A stretch of 64,000 nt of DNA from Ustilago trichophora (GCA_900323505.1 OOIN01000004.1:310001-374000), one strand, 5' to 3'; counted from the first letter of the stretch, positions 30,261 to 39,653 are shown. Notes: a model not told the origin generated them from the sequence alone. Translations and numbers: made by a program.

Positions 30261-30479
30261 GTGCGTTGAAGAAAAACACTGCCTATCGGCCAGTGTTGTT
30301 GAGGATGATGATGGTAAGAGAGGACGAGTGTTGAGCGAGTGTCTGCGAGTTAACTGAGCTTTGACGCGCGCAACTGAGCTTTGACGCGCGTGACTGCCCA
30401 ATCCTCGGCCGAGAACTTGTGTTCTGGATTACTCTGCCAACACGACGCGTTGAAAAACGCGAATTGCATTCGCGTCTGC
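30261..30479 (-). repeat. split direct repeat A1 of the element
   Basis: It is the outer copy of the 219-bp A repeat and forms the 5' end of the element in its own orientation. Its last bases, CGCGTCTGC, adjoin AT and the resumed E1 coding sequence. Confidence 0.9.
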
Positions 30480-30602
30480 ATTACGTGGGAAGGCGATGGT
30501 GGGGCCCATGTGGCGGTGCAAAAGCTACAGGGTAGCAGTTGGACCTCGGAATGGGATCAGGAAGTCAAAAATCCTAACGGACGTTGGATTATTGTCCTTT
30601 GA

Positions 30603-31714
30603 TTACAACCCACAAGCACGCAGCTCAGTGGGGTCCTTCGTTACTCAGGATTCCGGTGTGGTTGCTCAGAATGGGAGTGATGAGTTGTGAATTGGTAGCA
30701 ACATGCGCATACTTGTCGAGCAGTCCAAGTAACTAGAGCAACAGAGCAACGAGAAGGTGTCGAATTGCAATGTGATATATGGTTTGACCCACAGTGTGAC
30801 AGGGGCAGCTTTGCCAAGCTGACTACGTCGGAAATTGGTGGTGATGCCGTGTAGATTTGGTGACGATTCAGTGCTACGGTGGGATGAGAGTCTCAGGATC
30901 CGTGCGAGAGCGCAGATGCATGAAGATTTCGCTTTTGTTGCACAACACAGTCAGGTAGAGATGTACGATTGTGAACGGACCCTCGTGTGCTGCCGCTTTG
31001 GCTCAAAAGGTCCCACTAAGCCGCAGGCGCTGGACGAGTGCCAGTGAACAAGCTGTCAACACATGAGTGGGTCCGATCTCATTTGCAACAGCGAGCGTAT
31101 CACTCGTGCAGTGTTCAGTGCATCCGCTGTGGTGGGGTAGCCAAAATCGAAAGTTTCCCGTGTCGGCACACCTGTATCAGGCGAGACATCCCAAGACCAT
31201 GGGAGAACGACGCCAGCTCAGGTCACGAGACGACTCCGCTGTCATGCTAGCCTCTGCTGTGTCAACATGTGTGCGATTCTCAGCTGGTACAAGAGAGGCA
31301 AATCGAAACTTGACGTGGTCGCTAGAGATCCGAGAAAAAGAAGAAACTCGGCCGCGACACCGTTGAGGCATTATGGAGCAGTGGGACCGTGTGATAAGAC
31401 ATGCCGTTGGACCCTCACTGTGGTACTGTGGGCTCGTGGGATTGTGGGATGTCAAGCCTCTCTATCCCCCACTCGCTCAACAGACGCTGTCTCGCAGCTC
31501 ACACACGCGAGACAGACCAGTCTAAGGGCTAGACATCCACAGAACCACCCGAGCGGTGGAGCCGCTGCATAATTTCCCCTGTTAATTGAAGTTGGCTGAA
31601 GCATGCACACGAAGTTTGGTGAGTCGATGGCCTTATAAGTTCGAGCCTGTCTGCATCACAATAGAGTTAACCATCACCATCCTCTCAGCCTCTTAACCGA
31701 CCTGACCCGACAAG
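30603..31714. other. intergenic between E1 and E2
   Basis: The 1.1 kb shows no effector-like exon. It contains CTACGGTGGGATGA (30874-30887), a motif that recurs upstream of E9. Confidence 0.45.
31633..31639 (+). promoter_or_regulatory. TATA-like box of E2
   Basis: TTATAAG lies about 80 bp upstream of the E2 ATG. Confidence 0.45.
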
Positions 31715-32255
31715 ATGAAAGTTCTTCTCAACGCCGCTGCGCTATTGCTTGTCTCCTTTCTCGGAATCGCCAGTGCAGACGCGGCCAGTGCAGACGCGGA
31801 GTCTAACTGGCTTCCTTTTTCCAACGAATTGAATTACGACACCTTCTGCAAACCGGGTGCTCCTCTGGTTAATACCATGCATATCTGCTTCTTGGGACAG
31901 GACGACGTCACTGAGCATATTTCTCAAGATGAAAAAAACACTTTTTTGGCGTACTATTCGGCTGATAGACACAGTAAGTTTAGAACAAATTTCTCGTCTT
32001 TACAGCTCATGGACCTTTCAACTTATGCTATTCTCTCAAACAGACTTTGTAATAATTCCGGGAAATGTGGACATACAGGATCCAGGTCAGGAAAGGGTCA
32101 TGACCGCACACGACTATATCATCTCTTATCATTTTGATAAAGATCAATGCGGAGTTGTGACAGTTGTGCAAAGACAATATGCTGGCCGCAGAATACTCAA
32201 CACTTATGGGGTCTACTGTCCGGGAAGTACCGAACAAGTTCGGATTTACGAGTAA
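31715..32255 (+). CDS. E2: small secreted effector-like protein
   Basis: Two exons, 31715-31973 and 32044-32255, encode 156 residues. The signal peptide is clear (LLNAAALLLVSFLGIASADA), with likely cleavage after one of the Ala-Asp-Ala sites. A duplicated SADA unit follows. The conserved cysteines are FCKP, ICF, QCGVV and YCPG. The 70-nt intron is phase 1 (A|GTAAGT ... AAACAG|AC), directly before the FVII motif, as in the paralogs. The segment before it, FLAYYSADRH, replaces the GY-D motif. The product is presumably exported into the plant interface, but the role is unknown. Family membership rests on the cysteine layout and intron position, since overall similarity is low. Confidence 0.85.
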
Positions 32256-33098
32256 AATTGAGTGCTTCCAGTGACTAGCTCCTCAATGAGCATGTCAACT
32301 TTCACAATCACTTCTTACTCGTCCCCAGTACAAAAAAACTACACTCGTCATCACTCGCCATCTTGTTGCTTTCCCATATCTAACTCACTTCTCATTGACA
32401 AAACTCTGCCTCGCAGTCAAGAGCCCGATCTTCACAAATTTACGTGCAATTTTAAATTCTTGTGTCTTGTTGTTAAAAAAAAAAAAGCGGCGGAAAGGGG
32501 CCGTTCATCGCTTCAGTGCGCAAAAGGAGCGACATGAATACGAGCAGTAATGTGTGTATTCTGCCACCGGGTTGAGAGCCCGGCCACGCCGTTTAGATCT
32601 CAGGCCGTGCTATCCCTGTTTCATACCTTCACAACAGAGGAATATCAGGACTCCCGCAGTAAAGTCCATCCTTGCTACCACCATTTATTTTTTCAACGCC
32701 TCCTTCCCTTTCTTTCTAGCGTTGAAACACATGCTCAATCTAGAGCATCTAGCGCTGTAAAGTATTCTATAGTACTGTTCTGTACAGGACAGCACGTTGC
32801 TGAATGGGGAAAGGTTGGCATAAATTGAGCTTCATAGCGAGTGTGGCCAGCTGGTATGGCCAGTGCTGAACTTCATGCAAAGCCACACACCCACGACTAC
32901 TCAGTACTTTAACGTGCACTTGTCAAGATTGAGCGTGCAATATCTACTTTCTCACCCCGTTTCTTCACCCAATATATTTAGGAACCCACTGCGCTACGGC
33001 AAGGACCGAACCCACTATATCACTTCCGTAGGCCGTCGATTTTGCCTTTCTCTTTCAGGTGGCTAACAACTGATATCATTTATGAATGCATTCTATAG
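32256..33098. other. region between E2 and the E3 fragment, no exon 1 found
   Basis: I looked for a signal-peptide exon belonging to E3 and saw none in any plus-strand frame. An A12 run lies near 32476-32487. The short frames here are not protein-like. Confidence 0.45.
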
Positions 33099-33307
33099 AG
33101 TTTGCTCTTGTCAAGAAGAACGACAATGACCCCAACGAGGTCTCGGAACTGAAAACCGACAATTTGCATGTGACCATTCATTGGAGTGACAACTCTGCCA
33201 AAGACCCCGAAGACCCTTATGTCACGGTGGAGAAGAAATTGCAGAAGGTCACTTGGGAGAATGTGCTGGCTAAGAAAGTATACAGCGGTGCCACCATCAA
33301 TCTCTGA
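33099..33307 (+). pseudogene. E3: orphan 3' exon of an effector paralog
   Basis: After an acceptor-like CTATAG the frame reads FALVKKNDND, then NLHVTIHWSDN and a tail ending in GATINL and TGA. This matches exon 2 of E1 in layout (FALI start, VTI-x-W core, hydrophobic Ile-x-Leu end). No signal peptide, no first exon and no cysteine are present. The piece looks like the remnant of a paralog that lost its 5' half, and E1 is its closest relative in the window. Confidence 0.7.
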
Positions 33308-33426
33308 GCTTGACTCTTCTGTTCGTCCATCGCTAGCCTTCCGCGACTTGCAGTCTCTTTCCCCTCTCATAAATTCGAAATCATTTCTAGGCGCTCGGCT
33401 TTCCGCATGAGTAGTATGAGGTCTAG

Positions 33427-33998
33427 CTACATGTTGAAAGTCTTCTTACTGCTGGGGTGACAGCTTACGCCTTGCATGAATGGCTCCAATGCAGCTTCTT
33501 GACCTTCGCGTCGCATCCTTCTGCCCGCTCGTGTGGGAGCCCAAACTGCTACTTTTGTGCAGCCCAAGGATGCTGAAAATTCGATCTTGAACCAGAATCC
33601 ACAAGCGTAGAAGTCGACCTTGCTATCTGTATCCGCTTTCGGGGCAATCACGACGAACTCTGTTTTCGTCGTGAATCTCGCAAGATGTTAGATTACGTGA
33701 CAAATCAGATTCGACGACAAAGACTCAGGTCAGACTTACCTTCGCCAGATGCAGAAGCGAAACCCAATCTTTCATGAGAGGCTGAATGAGCAGCTGAGGT
33801 GATATCGTCGTGAATCGTGAAGCATGCGTGTGGCAACAGCTCAGCCGTGTTTGAGGCCGCAGGCGAGCAGTAACGGCGCCACTCGGCTTGGCCAAGTGGC
33901 GAGCTGTCAAATAACGCGTTGGCCGAATTTGCTGATATGGCCAGACGTGTCATCAAGAGGCTTACCAGCGGCGCAACTAGAGTCGGAAGCTGCATCAT
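33427..33998 (-). CDS. E4: small secreted effector-like protein (inverted)
   Basis: On the minus strand two exons, 33998-33740 and 33659-33427, encode 163 residues. The signal peptide is MMQLPTLVAPLVSLLMTR and ends near SANSANA. Conserved features are a Trp-Arg-Arg-Tyr-Cys (RRYCSPAAS), HACF, and exon 2 starting EFVVIAPK. Then come a Gly-Cys-x2-Val segment (GCTKVAV) and GVSCHPSS in place of the terminal aromatic-Cys-Pro-Gly. The 80-nt intron is phase 1 (G|GTAAGT ... AACAG|AG). Two adjacent ATGs (33998, 33995) could serve as start. An Arg-rich stretch (TRAGRRMRREGQ) is particular to this member. It is one of two members on the opposite strand. Confidence 0.82.
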
Positions 33999-34788
33999 GT
34001 TTCGATCTGATGATGGAAGATGTAAAGGAAGAGAAAGTCTGAGTCAATTCCAGAACGTTGCCTCGATGGTGGGAATCGCTTTGCGGTGACGTGGACTTGT
34101 GAAGGCAGGCGGGGACCTTCATTTGCCCACCGCGACGCCGCCACCTGGATATCACAGATGAAGGTGGGAAATGGGAAAGGTGGGACTGCAGAGCGATGCT
34201 GAAGGTGATTATACTGTAAGAGTACATCGCCACTGCAATTTGTGTACTGAAGAAACAGCCAGCCCGTACTTTTTCCCTCTGACGATAGCTTGTAGGCAAC
34301 ATGCCTATCTAGATACAAAGCACTCTGCCTTGAACCTGAAAATACACGAGCCTGCGACTCTACCTGCACTGCTTCCCTTCTTGACCCAGAGACCCGCGGC
34401 GCTGTTGCTAGCACTGCCTTCTACTTGGTCTAGGCGTCTCCGACTGAATTTCCCCACGTCTCACTTTCCCCCACTCTTGGCAGCCTGGATCATACGGTCA
34501 CACACCTTATGGTGGTTAAAGCACTGACTGTGTCCTCCCGGTTCCTCTTTTGAATCGAAAGCGCACAGGTGAAGCATCCGAGCAGGTGGCCGAAAAGACC
34601 CTGTCGATGTTTTGCTTGCAATACTAGCAAGAATTTTCGGTGGGACTGCGTACCATCCCTCAATCCTTACGTTGAGCAACACGGTTCTATCACTCGTGGA
34701 AACTTATCTTAAAAAGGCTGAAGCTGAACCTTGCCTCGTTTTGCTCGCACTTCCCGACAAACTGCTATCTTCAGATTCCTCTCTCGCC
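33999..34788. other. divergent intergenic region between E4 and E5
   Basis: It holds both promoters. The motif GGTGGGAC occurs at 34179-34186 and 34639-34646. A TTAAAAA about 80 bp before the E5 ATG may act as TATA. Confidence 0.45.
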
Positions 34789-35334
34789 ATGAAGACCTCC
34801 TTCCTTTTGCTTCTGGCCGCTCTGGCAATCTCTGTATCTACTACCTCAGCCGCTGTTGCCGACCCCACCTTCTTGGGTCTGGTCACTGACGACGAACAAT
34901 ACCACGCCCTATGCGACGTTGGCCGAGAATCGGCCTTGAACGACATTCGCATGCGGGCATGCTTCACTATCGCCGATCCCTTTGACAAGATTTTCCGGGA
35001 ACCTTACAACGAGTTCCCATTCAGACACGATGCCAAAAAGCTCAATGGCTATGTAGACAACAGTGGCAAGAACTTTGTCCTTTTTGACGGAAGTGGAATG
35101 AGGATGGGACCTATAGACCACCTGAGCGTCAATGGGACCAGAGTCCTTACTGACTGGGGCTGGCTTCCAGATCCCAATGAGGATCGACCTCGGCCGGGTT
35201 GCTCCTACATCTGTATCCGGTACGACAAAACGTTGACGGTCAAGGACAAATCTATCGAGGTGGTTGCCGAAAAGCATTCTGAGCTGTTTTGTCCCGGAAG
35301 GGACCAACCTTTCGAGGTCAACAAGGTCCAGTGA
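34789..35334 (+). CDS. E5: small secreted effector-like protein, intronless
   Basis: The single exon encodes 181 residues. The signal peptide (SFLLLLAALAISVSTTSAAVA) is followed by FLGLVTDDEQYHALCD, MRACF, LNGYVDNSGKNFVLFD and a Cys pair in GCSYICIRYD. It ends with the FCPG motif and QPFEV. The site where paralogs carry the phase-1 intron (between A35071 and A35072, in GKN|FVL) is continuous here. One predicted N-glycosylation-type site (NGT) is visible. I start at the ATG before the signal peptide; the frame is open further upstream but without protein-like content. It is a clear reference member of the family. Confidence 0.9.
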   Translation: MKTSFLLLLAALAISVSTTSAAVADPTFLGLVTDDEQYHALCDVGRESALNDIRMRACFTIADPFDKIFREPYNEFPFRHDAKKLNGYVDNSGKNFVLFDGSGMRMGPIDHLSVNGTRVLTDWGWLPDPNEDRPRPGCSYICIRYDKTLTVKDKSIEVVAEKHSELFCPGRDQPFEVNKVQ

Positions 35335-35984
35335 GATCGCCGCAGAAGCCGGACGACCTGCACATAAATTCCTACAACCATGTCAAGTTGTCAATGTACA
35401 GATTGCCTAGTCTTCGTTTACGTACCAATTCAGTCCTTCAGCTTGTTTCTGCGCTGTCAAAAAGGAGACGATTGATGGATCGATGCGCAGACAAAGTTGG
35501 CCTGTTCCGTGTGAAAATTTGAGATGGTATTGAAGATGTTGCGTCAATAGATCGCATCCTGATTTTCGAGACAACGTGAAAAGATCGATTCAATCTTCGC
35601 TGTATGGACCTTGTGGCATACCACACCATCTCAGCACAACGATCAATATGCTACATTTCGTTTTGTGATGCATACTTCGAAGGAGTCAGAGATAAAGCGA
35701 ATTGATGTCAGCATAGGTGTCTCGGCCCGCTCTTGTCTGAGGATCCGGTCAGCACTCATCCATGAATTCTGCGGATGACTATTATCAAAGAGCGGCTGTG
35801 GATACCACTGACAGCAACTCGGACGATGCATTCCATTTCACAAATTGGTGTGGGGTTGCGTGCTTGCTCGCAAACACTGCCCTCGACCAACTATACAGCC
35901 ATCACTTCATGGTGGGGCTTCCTAGCCTTCTACTCTATTCAGACTTTGCACAGCCCTCAGCTTCTCTGTCATCTCACGTTTACC
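35335..35984. other. intergenic between E5 and E6
   Basis: Nothing can be supported here. A plus-strand frame from 35762 runs into the E6 remnant but lacks a signal peptide. Confidence 0.4.
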
Positions 35985-36405
35985 ATCAAGATCAATCCCA
36001 TCACTATTCCGGCCTGCCTAGATATCTTTGCTACTGTAGATACCGCTGCTTACAAGTGGCTTGTTTCATCCGATCATGACTACAAAGCCTACTGCAATTC
36101 CAATGGTGCACAAGCCAAAAGCAATCACACAAGAACTCACATTTCCAGGGCTACATTTCGCCAGGCTTGAGGGTGTTCGTCCTTGGGGAAAGTCCCGATG
36201 GGGCAGAAGTCATTACTGATAGCTGCAGGATAGCTGTCTCGTTGCTCATCCAGATAAAGGTCAGAACTGCGCTCAGGTCAGCTCCAGGCACAATGACAAG
36301 ACCCTGGCCGAGTTTGCGGATTATACGGTTTGCCAGCCAGGCGGACAACCAATCACCATGCCTATGATGACGCCTCCGCCTGAAAGCCCCGACATTGGTC
36401 CTTGA
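35985..36405 (+). pseudogene. E6: decayed effector paralog
   Basis: Pieces of the family pattern appear in different frames. One frame has a hydrophobic segment without ATG (INPITIPACLDIFATV), then KWLVSSDHDYKAYC, like the GLV-x4-Y-x3-C of intact paralogs. A second frame has RVFVLGESPDGAEVITD, like the FV start of exon 2. A third has NCAQVSSRHNDK, then YTVCQPGGQPITMP and a TGA at 36405, like the C-terminal end. At least one frameshift lies near 36235-36245. The segment with Ala-Cys-Phe and GY-D is missing, and no start codon fits. A gene with unusual extra introns cannot be fully excluded. Confidence 0.65.
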
Positions 36406-36904
36406 GCAGCCAACAATCTGTCTCTCCGCGTAGAGTCAAATTGATAAATGGACGGAAAGTTGCTAGGCTTTCATCTTCTTCGTCCCGATGCCTCCTCAGA
36501 TACGTGCTCGTATACACACTCTGTAGCCAATAAAGGAAAGGCAAAAACTTTCTGGCCTCGTCCTATTAGCATCAATTGAATCGAAAAATGCTTTGCTTCG
36601 TCGTTAAGGCACAGCAACATAAATCATCTCCTCGTTTGAGGCTGTGCGAGGCTGACCTTATCTGCGAGAAAGCAGGTGACCGCATGGTGGCGAGGGTGGC
36701 AAGCACTGCCTTGGCCCCTTCTTGGTGGGTCAAGACGAAACACCTCGGTGGGACCTCATCGCACACCAAGGGCCCGTGACTTGTGCACAACTCCTCATCC
36801 TTAGCCGTGGATTGAAGATATAGTCCGACCGACTGCACCGCCAAGTCCTTTAGACGTTTTACCCATCTTCTACCATCTCTCACAACCAATCAGATCTACT
36901 CAGC
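36406..36904. other. intergenic between E6 and E7
   Basis: It contains GGTGGGTC (36724) and GGTGGGAC (36747-36754). A GATATAG sequence about 85 bp before the E7 ATG may serve as TATA. Confidence 0.4.
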
Positions 36905-37464
36905 ATGAAGGTGTCTTTCGTTTTGATCCTCGTTTCCCTCGCCTTTGCCGGCCTCAGCTCGGGTAAAGACTCCGGAAGTCACTCCAAGGAGACTTTTGGT
37001 CTTGTCAAGGACAACGAAAAGTATCACCTCTATTGTGACAAAAAGAAAACTCCTAGTCCTGAAGAACCTCAGCTTCATCCTGTCCCCTGCGGGTGCTTTG
37101 ATACACCCTATCACATCGGCGGCAACCTGAGCGACCCCGACCCTGCAACTTTGAACGGCTACATCGATGACAGTGGCAAACGTGAGCTCCATCTCTCTCC
37201 TTTCGTCTCAGTGCACAATCTTCTTGGAGGTTTAACTGACGCTGAGACCCCTTTTGTAAACTTACAGGTTTCGTGCTCTTTCCCAATGCCGTAGTCACGC
37301 TGAGGAATCTAGAGATCCATGTGAAGACTCTGACAGACACAGAGAAGCACAGAAAGGATAAGGAGCAGGGCTGCGTGGACGTGAAGGTGTACCGTTTGCC
37401 CAAGAGGGAGATTCAGGTTAGGGAGACTTGGTGTCCGGGACAATTTCAGCCCGTGATCATCTAA
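36905..37464 (+). CDS. E7: small secreted effector-like protein
   Basis: Exons 36905-37181 and 37268-37464 encode 157 residues. After the signal peptide (SFVLILVSLAFAGLSSG) come FGLVKDNEKYHLYCDKK, a CGCF in place of ACF, and LNGYIDDSGKR. Exon 2 opens with FVLFPNAVVTL, followed by GCVDVKVYRLP and TWCPGQFQPVII. The 86-nt intron is phase 1 (C|GTGAGC ... TTACAG|GT). The product is Lys/Asp-rich in the middle. The C-terminal half is most similar to E9 and E10, which share the Cys-Ala/Val-x-Val and Trp-Cys-Pro-Gly motifs and a pattern of charged residues between them. The gene model is well supported. Confidence 0.9.
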
Positions 37465-37949
37465 AGATCCGTCAGCTCAGAAGAGCGCTTTTGGCGCACA
37501 TAAAAAGCTAGCTTGTCACTCAGGCCTTTAGTCTTCTCAAATGCTGTTCCGGTGTGTTCGTTCAAGCCACCGATCGAAGAGTTGCAATGATCAAGAGCGC
37601 AAAATGTCGGCGAGATTTTGTGATTGTATATCAGAGCATGCAACTCGTGCGACAGCGTCTGGGCGAGCAGAGCTCGCCACGTCAGCCACTTCATTATACC
37701 TTTATGTCTCTCTTACTTTCTTCCTTAGTATCATCATCCTTCTACCTCGCTAGGGGGGCTGGGAGCCTCATCGAGCTTCAGTCCTCACAGGTCTAGCCGC
37801 AATCACAATCAGTTTCGAATATGCTCAAGAGGGTGAATAGGATTGAGGAACGGCGTGATTTGCAAGAGAGATATGAAATGGAGACAGGGCATCGATTCTG
37901 GTCTGCTTTGCAGTCATCTGGAAGGAAGACGCCAACGTAAAGAGATAAT
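37465..37949. other. convergent intergenic region between E7 and E8
   Basis: The genes converge here; no further exon is seen. Confidence 0.45.
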
Positions 37950-38503
37950 CTAGATAGAAGAGGGAGGTACAAAACGCGTCGTGGGAAGCTGGATGTGCTG
38001 TGCACCAGGAGAGCACAGATGAGTTGCAGGGTACTCAGTGACATGGTCGGGTGGGTTGACAAGTACGTCAACGCAGTTGTTTGATCCACCACCGTTGATG
38101 CTGATCATCCACAAGCTTGATTTGACTGTAACTCGCTGCTGATTGTCCTGCAAGACTACCACAAAGTCTGAATGACAAGCGGCAAAAAACGGTGATGATA
38201 ATGTCAACCTTCTCGAGCGTTTCTGGTAGTCAAATGGAAAAAGCGAATTCAAAAAAGGCACTTACTTTTCTTGTCCGGAGAATAGTAACCATCAAAGTCA
38301 GATCCACCAGGACCAAATTTGATAGTGTCGGTAACCGGACCAGAGGAGTCAAAGCAAGCATGGCGTGTGTTGACTTTGCTACCCCCTCCAGTGCAATATC
38401 GTCCCCAACCCTGACCATCAGTGTCGCTCAGCCATGCACCGGCAACCAGGTCTGCTGAGACGATGGCAAGGGCAGAGGCTACGAGCACGGTCTGGATCTT
38501 CAT
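37950..38503 (-). CDS. E8: small secreted effector-like protein (inverted)
   Basis: On the minus strand exons 38503-38266 and 38167-37950 encode 151 residues. The signal peptide IQTVLVASALAIVSADLVAGA is followed by WGRYCTGG, HACFDSS and FDGYYSPDKKN. Exon 2 starts FVVVLQDNQQ and carries NNCVDVLVN and HLCSPGAQ, the latter in place of aromatic-Cys-Pro-Gly. The 98-nt intron is phase 1 (A|GTAAGT ... TTCAG|AC). The C-terminus is longer than in the paralogs and ends in a hydrophobic, Pro-rich tail. The gene is divergent from E9. E8 and E4 share the RYC and HACF motifs and the same orientation, so they may form a sub-branch with E2. Confidence 0.87.
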
Positions 38504-39052
38504 ATTGAGCGTTGTAGTCGTTCTTAGTCTGGTACTGTTGAAAGGATGAGAGAGAGAGGTGTGATAGAGGGAGTGGGAATCGAACAATCAAGAAATAGTT
38601 TACATACGGCCTTGTCCTCCTGTACAAGGGGAGACACGGGACCCTTGCTGAGACATGTTCCAGTAAGGACCGTTGAGCTCTGGGCTACGGTGCAGTCAGT
38701 ATGGCATTTGTAAGCAGGTGGGACTGGTGGCGGTGCAGTGGAGATGGTGGGTATGCGGTGGAAATGATGGCGGCCCAGTGATACGGTGGGATGAATGCAG
38801 GCGCCTCCTGGGAAACTTGAGTGAGGCCTGTGTCGGTCCACCGGTGGTACTTACAACAGCCCACCCCGAGGGTTTCTTCACTTGCGAGGGTCCCGCAGGT
38901 TTGACCTCTTCAGCTAGCGCCTTTCTTTGCATTTCACATCATACCAAGCTACTAAAAGTGATAAATATTAGCTTCGCATGCCTATCATCATTCTCTACTT
39001 CCATCGTTCCACTCCTTCCTACTTCCGAAACATTCTCCAAAAAATTATCAAG
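38504..39052. other. divergent intergenic region between E8 and E9
   Basis: It contains GGTGGGAC (38717-38724) and TACGGTGGGATGA (38782-38794), the latter also found upstream of E2. ATAAATATT at 38961 lies about 90 bp before the E9 ATG. Confidence 0.45.
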
Positions 39053-39653
39053 ATGAAGACACTCACCTTTGTCCTTTCGGCTCTCCTTATTGCTGGCTTT
39101 GCCGTTGCAGACGACCCCTCCGGTTTGGGCGTTAATGAACAAACTTATCACGACTATTGTGGCAAGGGGCTCGATTCCGCTTTTGCTTATGCTGACTCGC
39201 GAGCTTGTTTCGTGGCCAACTTCAACGTGAATCACAGAATTCAGAACCCCCGCCCCTCCATTCTAGAGGGTGTCATCAACAACCACAAAGACGGCGACAG
39301 TAAGCACCATTTCCTCTGGAGCCACAAGAATGGGCCGAAAGAAGCATGAGTACTCACCTCTGATTGACTTTACATTTCCAACAGAATTCTACGTTGTCGC
39401 CAACGCTCAATTCACCGTGGTGCCCCCTCCCCTTCAGGGGGACCCCCTCGAGGTTCATGTAACGTCGGTCACGAACAAGAAGAAGTGTAAGGAGGAGAAG
39501 GAGGCCGAAGAGGAGTACCGACAACTGCACAACGGCGCTTCTCCCGCTGAGAATTGCGCAAACGTTCTCGTGTACCACTTGGCCAAAGATTACAGGTACC
39601 TTCAGACCCAGATTACTTGGTGTCCTGGAGAGAAGGAACCCGTCATCCTCTAA
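39053..39653 (+). CDS. E9: small secreted effector-like protein
   Basis: Exons 39053-39299 and 39385-39653 encode 171 residues. The signal peptide TLTFVLSALLIAGFAVA precedes LGVNEQTYHDYCGK and RACFVANF. The GY-D motif has drifted to GVINNHKDGDK. Exon 2 begins FYVVANAQFTVV, then a Lys/Glu-rich segment with an extra cysteine (KKKCKEEKEAEEEY), NCANVLVYHL and TWCPGEKEPVIL. The 85-nt intron is phase 1 (A|GTAAGC ... CAACAG|AA). The charged insert makes it the longest intron-containing member. The C-terminal motif is nearly the same as in E7 and E10. The model is well supported by frame and motif continuity. Confidence 0.9.

Larger units (their letters stand above)
24141..30479 (-). mobile_element. 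Ngaro/DIRS-type tyrosine-recombinase retrotransposon
   Basis: The 6.3-kb element reads on the minus strand. It encodes a gag-like ORF (29216-27966), an RT-RNase H ORF (from 28096) and a tyrosine recombinase (25922-24831). Instead of LTRs it has split direct repeats, in its own orientation A1 (30479-30261), B1 (24737-24615), A2 (24614-24396) and B2 (24263-24141). The two A copies look identical over 219 bp and the two B copies differ at one base in 123. The internal B1-A2 junction repeats exactly the sequence expected if both outer ends were joined in a circle. Only the dinucleotide AT is shared at the outer borders, so there is no LTR-type target duplication. Near-identical repeats and open ORFs suggest recent insertion. 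The exact border is ambiguous by the AT. Confidence 0.9.
23743..30602 (+). pseudogene. E1: secreted effector-like gene split by a retrotransposon
   Basis: Exon 1 (23743-23965) encodes a signal peptide (hydrophobic core FAALTVALFPGLAMA), then a Tyr-free LCSL cysteine, VCF and the GYADNDGK motif. A 101-nt phase-1 intron (donor GTGAGC, acceptor GAACAG) leads into exon 2 at 24067, which starts with an FALI motif. The coding frame meets the retrotransposon at 24141. The remaining codons resume on the far side (30480-30602) and end with RWIIVL and a TGA. The two halves match the exon-2 layout of the neighbouring paralog fragment E3. As it stands the locus can only make a truncated, altered product. 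Unlike most paralogs it lacks the last two conserved cysteines, as does E3. It is most likely a recent knock-out of a once intact secreted-protein gene. Confidence 0.85.

Noticed and set aside
29532..30401. 289-codon minus frame in the element leader
   Set aside because: It starts within repeat A1, is Ser/Pro/Arg-rich, overlaps other frames of similar size and matches no known element protein.
24141..30479. Interpretation as an LTR retrotransposon
   Set aside because: The repeats are split and interleaved, the integrase is a tyrosine recombinase, and no 4-6 bp target duplication is present.
32000..32043. Alternative acceptor TTTACAG about 40 nt upstream in E2
   Set aside because: It gives the wrong frame for the FVII motif, whereas the later CAG fits the paralogs.
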